34,418 nucleotides of DNA from CAYLZW01 sp964388085 (GTDB taxonomy: Bacteria; Myxococcota; UBA727; CAYLZW01). The position numbers were made by a program, and so were the translations under genes. The notes beneath the pieces were generated by a model, which made no database searches, had not been told where the DNA came from, and was given only the letters and a program-made list of their open reading frames with translations. Of this stretch, positions 1-4,994 are shown piece by piece (position 1 is the first letter of the stretch; every line of letters begins with the position of its first letter). Where the stretch lies: contig CAYLZW010000026.1 of the NCBI GenBank assembly GCA_964388085.1, positions 1 to 34,418 of the forward strand. Direction: 5' to 3'.

Positions 1-1
1 C

Positions 2-820
2 TGCGGCAAGTCGACGCTCGGGCGCACGCTCTTGCGCCTGTACGACCCCACGAGCGGCTCCATTCACTTCCGCGGCAAGGACATCACCGGCCTGTCGTCG
101 TCGGGCATGCGCCCGCTGCGGCGCGAGATGCAGATCATCTTCCAGGACCCCTTCGCGTCGCTGAACCCGCGCATGACGGTGGGCAACATCATCGGCGAGG
201 CCCTCGCGGTGCACGAGCTGGCCGCGGGCGCCGAGCGGGAGAAGCGCGTGCGCGACATGCTCGACACCGTGGGGCTCCGTCCGGAGGCGCTGCATCGCTA
301 CCCGCACGAGTTCTCCGGCGGACAGCGCCAGCGCATCGGCATCGCGCGCGCGCTCGCGGTCGATCCGTCCTTCATCGTCTGCGACGAGCCCATCAGCGCG
401 CTCGACGTCAGCATCCAGGCGCAGATCGTGAACCTGCTCCAGGACCTGCAGCACAAGCTCGGGCTCACCTATCTGTTCATCGCGCACGACCTCACCGTCG
501 TCGAGCACATCTCCACGCGCGTGGCCGTCATGTACCTCGGCTCGCTCGCCGAGGTCGCTCCCTCGGCGCAGCTCTACAAAGAGCCGCTGCACCCGTACAC
601 GCGCGCGCTCTTGTCGGCGGTGCCCGTGCCCGAGCCGACCCGCAAGCGTGATCGCATCATGCTGACGGGCGAGATCCCGAGCCCGCTCAACCCGCCGTCG
701 GGTTGCAAGTTCCACCCGCGCTGCCCCGACGTCATGGACGTGTGCAAGCGCGAGGTGCCGAAGCTCGTGCAGATCGGCAAGTCCCGCGTGGCCTGTCATC
801 TGTACAAGGCGGACGCCTGA
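2..820 (+). CDS. Oligopeptide/dipeptide ABC transporter ATP-binding protein (OppF/DppF type), 5' truncated
   Basis: ATPase subunit that would power peptide or related solute import with two permeases and a binding protein lying outside the window. The reading frame is open from base 2 and starts inside the Walker A loop (CGKST at the first five residues), so roughly the first fifth of the protein is missing. Visible motifs are the ABC signature FSGGQRQRIGIARAL at about residues 103-117 of the visible part, Walker B with its glutamate (FIVCDEP) at about 124-130, the switch histidine in FIAHDLT, and the C-terminal oligopeptide domain with HPYTRALLSAVP and the paired cysteines around GCKFHPRCPDVMDVC. 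That C-terminal extension is what separates the Opp/Dpp ATPases from other ABC ATPases. The exact substrate cannot be read from the sequence. It is followed directly by a dispersed repeat, so it is probably the last gene of its operon. Confidence 0.93.
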   Translation, partial: CGKSTLGRTLLRLYDPTSGSIHFRGKDITGLSSSGMRPLRREMQIIFQDPFASLNPRMTVGNIIGEALAVHELAAGAEREKRVRDMLDTVGLRPEALHRYPHEFSGGQRQRIGIARALAVDPSFIVCDEPISALDVSIQAQIVNLLQDLQHKLGLTYLFIAHDLTVVEHISTRVAVMYLGSLAEVAPSAQLYKEPLHPYTRALLSAVPVPEPTRKRDRIMLTGEIPSPLNPPSGCKFHPRCPDVMDVCKREVPKLVQIGKSRVACHLYKADA

Positions 821-824
821 AAAG

Positions 825-935
825 GGACGGGGGGAAAGGCTTCGCCTCTCCCCCCGCTCGCAGCCCGCTTCGCGGTCTGCTCAACTCCCCCTCACTGCGG
901 GCTGCCGCCCGCAACGCCCGCCTGTTCCGTCGGTG
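825..935 (+). repeat. Dispersed ~110 bp repeat, copy 1
   Basis: Starts right after the ABC gene stop with a G run, AAGGCTTCGCCTCTCC, then CGCTCG.AGCCCGC and ends near GCCCGCCTGTTCCGTCGG. It is closely similar to bases 3699-3808 (same strand) and to the reverse complement of 4030-4136. The short reading frames across it encode similar peptides in all copies only because the DNA is repeated. No transposase is linked to it. Confidence 0.8.
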
Positions 936-982
936 CCCGCGGTCCCTCAGCCCCTCGACATATTTCGAGCACAGCCGAAACC

Positions 983-1006
983 GCCCTTCTCCCACGGGAG
1001 AAGGGC
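983..1006. terminator. Perfect 10-bp stem hairpin (GCCCTTCTCC arms), possible terminator or REP-like element
   Basis: The arms GCCCTTCTCC and GGAGAAGGGC are perfectly complementary around a CACG loop. There is no T tract on either side, so it is not a classical intrinsic terminator. The same 24 bases recur at 3867-3890 and a shorter variant at 3957-3979, which points to a REP-like repeat that may also end or stabilise transcripts. Confidence 0.5.
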
Positions 1007-1174
1007 CGATCATTGATCACATCTCGCTGGTTCGGCTCTCAGTCATCACTCCTCATCATCGTGCATCGCTAACTCGGCGCTCGACGGGCGACAGCCGAGC
1101 GTCGATCTAACGATGCTCGATGATGAGGACTGATCACTGAGAGGCGAGGAGCGAAGATGTGATGAATGATCAGC
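1005..1174. repeat. Large imperfect palindrome (~170 bp)
   Basis: The left arm (about 1005-1085) and right arm (about 1093-1174) are inverted copies of each other, roughly 80% identical by eye over nearly 80 bases. For example GATCATTGATCACATCTCG at the left end pairs with CGAAGATGTGATGAATGATC at the right end, and CTCATCATCGTGCATCG pairs with CGATGCTCGATGATGAG. A transcript would fold into one very long hairpin. Half copies occur at 1184-1280 and 1746-1840. Confidence 0.8.
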
Positions 1175-1183
1175 CCACGAGAG

Positions 1184-1280
1184 AAGGGCCGACCATCGAT
1201 CACATCTCGGCCGCAAGCATCAGCCCTCGTCCCTCGGCTCTCGATCCTCAGTCCTCATCATCGTGCATCACTGCTCGGCA
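1184..1280 (+). repeat. Half copy (left arm) of the large palindrome
   Basis: Begins GAGAAGGGCCGACCATCGAT and contains CACATCTCGG and CCTCAGTCCTCATCATCGTG, matching the left arm of the 1005-1174 palindrome. It lies upstream of the four-helix gene remnant and is in inverted orientation to the half copy at 1746-1840, so the remnant gene is bracketed by inverted repeats. Confidence 0.7.
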
Positions 1281-1480
1281 GGCACCGACTCCACGAGAGT
1301 GCTCCTGCGCGATCTCCATCGTGGCGGCGTCCTCGACGCCGTCAAGGGTGAAGCGCGCAAGCGCGCCGGCCACCGCCCTTGCACGCACTTCCACGAGGGG
1401 GGCCGCCCTTGACTGCGCCTCCGGGCGCCGCCCTGGGGAGTCCGTTCGCTGAGCGGTTCGGCGAACGGGAGGTAGCAAGC

Positions 1481-1711
1481 ATGTGGTTCAACGAGACTGA
1501 GATTTACAAGAAGTCACTCGAGCTGACCGAGGTCGTGCGCGAGGCAACGAGCCCGATGCCCGTCGGGTACGCGTTCTTGCGCGACCAGCTCGTCGAGGTG
1601 ATGGGCGGGCTCGACGTGGGGGTGGCGCTGGGCGTCGTTCGTCCGACGGTGCGTGACCAGGGGGCCGAGCGGGCGGGGCATGTCGCGAGCATGCTGCGGC
1701 GCTTCAAGTAG
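1481..1711 (+). pseudogene. Four-helix-bundle protein (23S rRNA intervening-sequence/S23 type) with internal deletion
   Basis: The 76-residue frame starts at an ATG preceded by GGAGGT eight bases upstream. The N-terminus (WFNETEIYKKSLELTEVVRE ... YAFLRDQL) has the first-helix pattern of the S23/IVS four-helix family. The C-terminus (LDVGVALGVVRPTVRDQG ... HVASMLRRFK) resembles the last helix of the myxobacterial version of the family. The central part, normally carrying the conserved S..LN.AEG stretch and two helices, is absent, and the usual length of about 115-125 residues is cut to 76. Because the frame stays open, this is either an in-frame deletion or a reduced variant. Family assignment is from pattern recall. 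Family members are encoded by intervening sequences of 23S rRNA genes and are related to bAvd of diversity-generating retroelements. Inverted repeats flank the gene. Confidence 0.6.
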
Positions 1712-1745
1712 GGGCGATGTGTCGGCGCTCGGCGGGTTCGCCCGT

Positions 1746-1840
1746 CGAGCGTCGATCTAACGATGCTCGATGATGAGGACTGATCACTGAGATGCGAGGG
1801 AACGAGGTATGATGAATGGTCAGCCCGCGGGAAGATGGCA
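1746..1840 (-). repeat. Half copy (right arm) of the large palindrome
   Basis: Bases 1746-1792 are identical, all 47 positions, to 1096-1142 of the right arm of the large palindrome, and similarity continues through ATGATGAATGGTCAGCCCGCGG. It is inverted relative to the half copy at 1184-1280. Confidence 0.8.
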
Positions 1841-2157
1841 ATGCAGTTAACGCGCGCGCCTCGCCGACCCACTCGACGGCGATCGTGGGCAAACCTCAGC
1901 GGACAATGGCGTTCTGATGACCAGAACCGGCGCAGTTGACGCCGCCATCGAACACCTGGGGAAATACGTGGGGAGGACTAAATCCTGCCGTGAGACAGAG
2001 CTACGCCTTTGCGCTGGGATATGGTCAGGTCTCTGCGACGTACGTGCGCAACTATCTCTGGGAGGGAGCTGCGCTCGTGTAGGCGCAACTCGCCGCTGGT
2101 CGGAGGACAACCTTGCAGCCGTGCGACCGCATCGCGACATGCTACGGTCGAGGAGTC
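1841..2157. other. Intergenic stretch without a supported gene
   Basis: This stretch contains short open frames on both strands, but none has a convincing ribosome binding site together with a protein-like composition, and I recognise no family. I see no RNA gene, hairpin terminator or repeat here apart from the edge of the palindrome half copy at its left end. Confidence 0.5.
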
Positions 2158-2499
2158 ATGCAGCTGCGCATCGCTCCTGACCCTACGTTGCTCGCGACGC
2201 CAGGCGACTTCGGCGCCTGCCTCGATGAGAACGCGGGGGAGTTGCGGGTGCCCGTCGCGGTGGCCAGCTCTCTGCGCGAGCTGGGCCTCACCACCCCCAG
2301 GGATTGGTTGTCGTCGCTCCGGGCCTTCCCGGAGTCCTACGCTCTGCTCCTGGGCTGGCCCCTGGCGGATGTGCTTGCAGCCGCCGAGAGGGTGACGGAC
2401 GCCCTTCAAGGGGTGGTCGACCTCCCGCCGCACCGCGACGGGCCGAGGCGCCGCTACGGTGCTCGCGCGCCGCAGGGATCCCGGCGCCGCGACGGGTAG
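2158..2499 (+). CDS. Small hypothetical protein
   Basis: The 113-residue frame starts at an ATG preceded by AGGAG, only two bases away. An upstream in-frame start at 2113 lacks a comparable site. The first ~85 residues look protein-like (MQLRIAPDPTLLATPGDFGA ... PRDWLSSLRAFPESYALLLG), with a helical, leucine-rich pattern and PESYALLLGWPLADVL near the middle. The last ~25 residues are Arg/Gly/Pro-rich and read into the G+C-rich region that follows, so the true end may have been changed by an insertion. No signal peptide or membrane segment is evident, and I do not recognise a family. It stands alone between repeats, convergent with the next gene. Confidence 0.4.
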   Translation: MQLRIAPDPTLLATPGDFGACLDENAGELRVPVAVASSLRELGLTTPRDWLSSLRAFPESYALLLGWPLADVLAAAERVTDALQGVVDLPPHRDGPRRRYGARAPQGSRRRDG

Positions 2500-2564
2500 G
2501 CGAGGCCGCATCGGCGCCGCGACGGCGCGCTGACTCCCACCGAGAACCTCTCTCGACTCCCCTA

Positions 2565-2705
2565 GCGCGAGTGGGGAAGCCCCGAGCGCCGCTGGGGGCG
2601 CCCGGAGCCAAGGTGGGGGGGCCCCGAGCGGCCTCGGGGACGCAACTTCTGCAGGTGGGGAGGCCCCGAGCCGCCCTTGGGGGAGCTCCGAGGAGCCCTG
2701 GAGGC
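2565..2705 (+). repeat. Degenerate ~42 bp G-rich tandem repeat
   Basis: Three units begin near 2570, 2611 and 2655 with GAGTGGGGAAGCCCCGAGCG, GGTGGGGGGGCCCCGAGCGG and GGTGGGGAGGCCCCGAGCCG. Each core is a short palindrome (GGGGNNGCCCC), and spacing is about 42 bases. The block lies between the 3' ends of two convergent genes, where it could act as a bidirectional transcription block. Confidence 0.6.
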
Positions 2706-2742
2706 GCGCGTCACGCCCTCAGGAAGGGCCCCCCTGGGCTCT

Positions 2743-3567
2743 TCAACCCTCGTCGTCGGCCGGGCTGGAGGCGTCCGGCACTCCACTCGCGGCGCCGGCG
2801 CCGGGGTCTCCCACGCGGCTCGGCTTCCGGCCGTAGACGTGGTCGAGCCGATAGCGCGGCTCCCGCACGACGTCACCGGGATAGGCCGCGAGGCCCTGCG
2901 CCGACAGGTACATCAGCGCGTCTAGCAGCAAGCGCTCGAAGCGCTCCTGCTCGCGGCCGTCCACGCTGCGCTCGGCGTGCATGAGGCGCGATTTGCGGCG
3001 GGCGTCCTTCTGCTGATCGATGAGCGCGCGCGCCTCGACGACGAGGGCGTTCACGCGCGCGGGATCAGGCAGCCGGGATTGAAAATGACCGACATTCTCG
3101 AGCACCGTGTCCATCTTCATCATCACGACATTCAGCCGCGTGGTCTTCTTGGTGGCGAGCGAGAACAGCGTGGCCGGCAGGCCGGCGGCCTTGCCGAGCG
3201 CGCCGAGCTCCGAGCGAATGTCGAGCAGGCGGACGCGAGCCCCTTCGGCCTTGTCCGTGAGCGCCTTGCCGAGCTCGACGTGACGAGCGCCTTCGGCGGC
3301 GAGCGGCGAGAGAGCGTCGTGTAACAGGCGAATGCGTTTGAACAGCCCCTTACTGACGGAGAAGCGGCGGGCCTCGAGGTCCTTCAGGTCGGACTCGGCC
3401 TGCAACATCTCCTCGGCGTCCGCGACGAGATCGCCGGTATGGGCCGTCACCTCGGAGAAGCGATCGCCGAGGGCGGCGGCTTCGGCCTTCAGCGACTCGA
3501 GGGTGACGTCGTCGTCCATGGAGACATTGGGCAATAGGCTGGGAAACGCGGCTTCGAGCGTTGTCAT
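2743..3567 (-). CDS. Hypothetical coiled-coil protein
   Basis: A 274-residue protein starting at the ATG at 3567 (MTTLEAAFPSLLPN), which has a G-rich stretch about seven bases upstream. An ATG four codons further upstream (3579) is possible but lacks such a site. The protein is largely charged and alpha-helical (residues ~25-215), with long heptad-like runs such as LKAEAAALGDRFSEVTAHTG and VNALVVEARALIDQQKDARR. The tail (~245-274) is Gly/Ala/Ser/Asp-rich and probably disordered. There is no signal peptide or membrane segment. I do not recognise a family, so function is unknown. It is the only minus-strand gene in the window and stands between repeats, just upstream of the defence locus but pointing away from it. 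Confidence 0.75.
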   Translation of the reverse strand: MTTLEAAFPSLLPNVSMDDDVTLESLKAEAAALGDRFSEVTAHTGDLVADAEEMLQAESDLKDLEARRFSVSKGLFKRIRLLHDALSPLAAEGARHVELGKALTDKAEGARVRLLDIRSELGALGKAAGLPATLFSLATKKTTRLNVVMMKMDTVLENVGHFQSRLPDPARVNALVVEARALIDQQKDARRKSRLMHAERSVDGREQERFERLLLDALMYLSAQGLAAYPGDVVREPRYRLDHVYGRKPSRVGDPGAGAASGVPDASSPADDEG

Positions 3568-3619
3568 GGGATCCCCCATTTGGTGTTGATTTGGCGGGAT
3601 CGATCGGGATCGGATTTGC

Positions 3620-3625
3620 TGTCAA
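3620..3625 (-). promoter_or_regulatory. Possible -35 box (TTGACA) for the minus-strand gene
   Basis: On the minus strand a perfect TTGACA lies about 50 bases upstream of the ATG at 3567. No good TATAAT-like hexamer follows at 16-18 bases, and the intervening DNA contains GATCGATC and two GGGATCG copies that might be an operator. Weak call. Confidence 0.3.
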
Positions 3626-3698
3626 GGGGGGTCGATTGCATCCGCTCAGCGCAGATTTTGCCGTGGGTCATGGCAGGGTGCTGGCCGCTGGGAACGCG

Positions 3699-3808
3699 CA
3701 CGGGGGGGAAGGCTCCGCCTCTCCCCCCGCTCGAAGCCCGCTGCGCGGTCGTCTCGACTCCCCCTCACTGCGGGCTGCCGCCCGCAACGCCCGCCTTATC
3801 CGTCGGGT
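3699..3808 (+). repeat. Dispersed ~110 bp repeat, copy 2
   Basis: Near-identical in its core to copy 1: GAAGGCTCCGCCTCTCC, then ACTCCCCCTCACTGCGGGCT and GCCGCCCGCAACGCCCGCC. It stands in inverted orientation to copy 3 (4030-4136), about 220 bases away, so the pair forms a large inverted repeat ahead of the BREX locus. Confidence 0.8.
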
Positions 3809-3866
3809 GACTTATGCATCCGCCATCCATCATCCCCTCGATTGCATGAGAGCACATTCCGAAATC

Positions 3867-3890
3867 GCCCTTCTCCCACGGGAGAAGGGC
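3867..3890. terminator. Hairpin identical to that at 983-1006
   Basis: Same 10-bp perfect stem with GCCCTTCTCC arms and CACG loop, no T tract. It sits between copies 2 and 3 of the dispersed repeat and could isolate the BREX operon from upstream transcription. Confidence 0.5.
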
Positions 3891-3956
3891 CGCCGCTTCG
3901 TGCCATTTTGTGACGTGCAGGGCGGATTGAGAAGCGCGCGCCACACGTGCTCGAGC

Positions 3957-3979
3957 GCCCTCTCCACGTGGGAGAGGGC
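3957..3979. terminator. Hairpin, variant of the GCCCTTCTCC element
   Basis: The arms GCCCTCTCC and GGAGAGGGC (9 bp, perfect) enclose an ACGTG loop. It is a related but diverged member of the same hairpin family as 983-1006 and 3867-3890. Confidence 0.45.
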
Positions 3980-4029
3980 TGATTCCGTGAAATGACGTGA
4001 CGTCACGTGGGTGAGGATGGCGGGAGCTG

Positions 4030-4136
4030 ACGGACAAGGCGGGCGTAACGGGCGGCAGCCCGCTGTGAGGGGGCGTTGACGAAACCGCCCTGCGGGCTCG
4101 GAGCGGGGGAGAGGCGAAGCCTTTCCGCCCCGTACG
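4030..4136 (-). repeat. Dispersed ~110 bp repeat, copy 3 (inverted)
   Basis: Its reverse complement reads GAAAGGCTTCGCCTCTCC, then CCCCCTCACAGCGGGCTGCC and GCCCGCCTTGTCCGTC, matching copies 1 and 2. It is the repeat nearest the start of the BREX operon. Confidence 0.8.
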
Positions 4137-4300
4137 CGTCGCCAACGGGCGTCAGCACATCGGTCCCGCCCCCCCCCGCCGTTTTAGCAGGGGTCCCAAA
4201 GCGACACCCCGCGTCGCGTACGACGACGAGACGCCTTCGCCCGGCCCACGCAAGTCCGGTACGTCCGTGGTAGACCCGCACGTCGCTACGCGGGGTCTGC
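4137..4300 (+). promoter_or_regulatory. Leader/promoter region of the BREX operon with C9 run and inverted repeats
   Basis: This is the only sizeable non-coding stretch directly upstream of the thirteen-gene run. It holds a run of nine C at 4169-4177. A 12-base inverted repeat with one mismatch is formed by 4207-4218 (CCCCGCGTCGCG) and 4284-4295. A local stem is formed by AGACCCGC at about 4272-4279 and GCGGGGTCT at 4290-4298. The GGGG that would serve as ribosome binding site for the ATG at 4301 lies inside these right-hand arms, so folding could hide it. I could not assign a -10/-35 pair with confidence. Confidence 0.4.
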
Positions 4301-4990
4301 ATGAGCACCATCGAAGCCAGCTACTACCGCGCCGCCCTGACGGCGCTACGCTACGTCGAGGAGCAGAAGCCCACCGGACGCCGCTTCGGCGCGGACGCCG
4401 ACGCTCGCTGGGCCTTCTTCCGGGGCGATCTCACCACCGCCGACCGCATCGACCTGCTCGTTCGCGACGCCGACGCCCAGTGGCCAGGAGCCTTCGGGGC
4501 CCGTGCGGTCTTCGCCAAGCGCGCCGCCGCCGAGGACGAAGCCTTCGGCGCCGACTGGGATCCGCTCGACCCTGTCGACGCAGAGGAGCTCTGGCGAGAC
4601 GTCGGCAAGGCAAGCCCTCCGGGTAGCTCCAAGGAGTCCTTGGCCCAGACGGCTGGCGCATGGGGCATCCGCCTCACGCCACTCGACGTGGGCAGCATCG
4701 GGGCGGCCGAGAAGCTGCTCGTCACAGGGCCCAGCGCCATCGCGGCCACCATCGCGGCCTTCGCCGAAGGTGGCTCTGCGCTCGACTGGGCCGACCAGGT
4801 CACCGTGCTCGCGACGCCTCCCGGACATCGGCAGCTCGCTGCCCTCGGCGGTGCGCTCCTGAACGCGGCGAAGCCCTCCGTCATCGTGACCGCCGACGCT
4901 GCCACCGGCCTGAAGGGTCACCGGCTCGTGCTCTCCGACGACGCGGACGACGCCGACGCCGCACGAGCGCGCGAGCTCATCGGGGGCTGA
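4301..4990 (+). CDS. Hypothetical protein, first gene of the BREX type 2 operon
   Basis: A 229-residue, acidic, alanine-rich protein of unknown function. The start is the ATG at 4301, just after a GGGG-containing leader stem. The N-terminal half (MSTIEASYYRAALTALRYVE, then DARWAFFRGDLTTADRIDLL) looks helical. The C-terminal half (about 130-229) has alternating hydrophobic strands and glycine turns, such as AEKLLVTGPSAIAATIAAFA, DQVTVLATPPGH and AKPSVIVTADA, which suggests a Rossmann-like alpha/beta fold. No Walker motif, catalytic triad, signal peptide or membrane segment is visible. Only four bases separate its stop from the pglW ATG, so it is almost certainly co-transcribed and probably translationally linked. 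That position suggests a role in the BREX system, perhaps as a PglW partner. It does not resemble what I know of BrxA or BrxB. Confidence 0.8.
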   Translation: MSTIEASYYRAALTALRYVEEQKPTGRRFGADADARWAFFRGDLTTADRIDLLVRDADAQWPGAFGARAVFAKRAAAEDEAFGADWDPLDPVDAEELWRDVGKASPPGSSKESLAQTAGAWGIRLTPLDVGSIGAAEKLLVTGPSAIAATIAAFAEGGSALDWADQVTVLATPPGHRQLAALGGALLNAAKPSVIVTADAATGLKGHRLVLSDDADDADAARARELIGG

Positions 4991-4994
4991 CCGG

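Noticed and set aside
983..1006. Classical intrinsic terminator after the ABC gene
   Set aside because: Strong stem but no T tract on either side, and the element recurs as a repeat, so it is listed only as a possible terminator.
703..1110. Reading frames across the dispersed repeats (also 3561-3995 and 3765-4145)
   Set aside because: The similar peptides come from the repeated DNA itself. There is no ribosome binding site, and the frames run into palindromes.
2304..2984. 226-codon plus-strand frame across the G-rich block
   Set aside because: Pro/Arg/Ala/Gly-only composition. It overlaps tandem repeats and the 3' end of the minus-strand gene.
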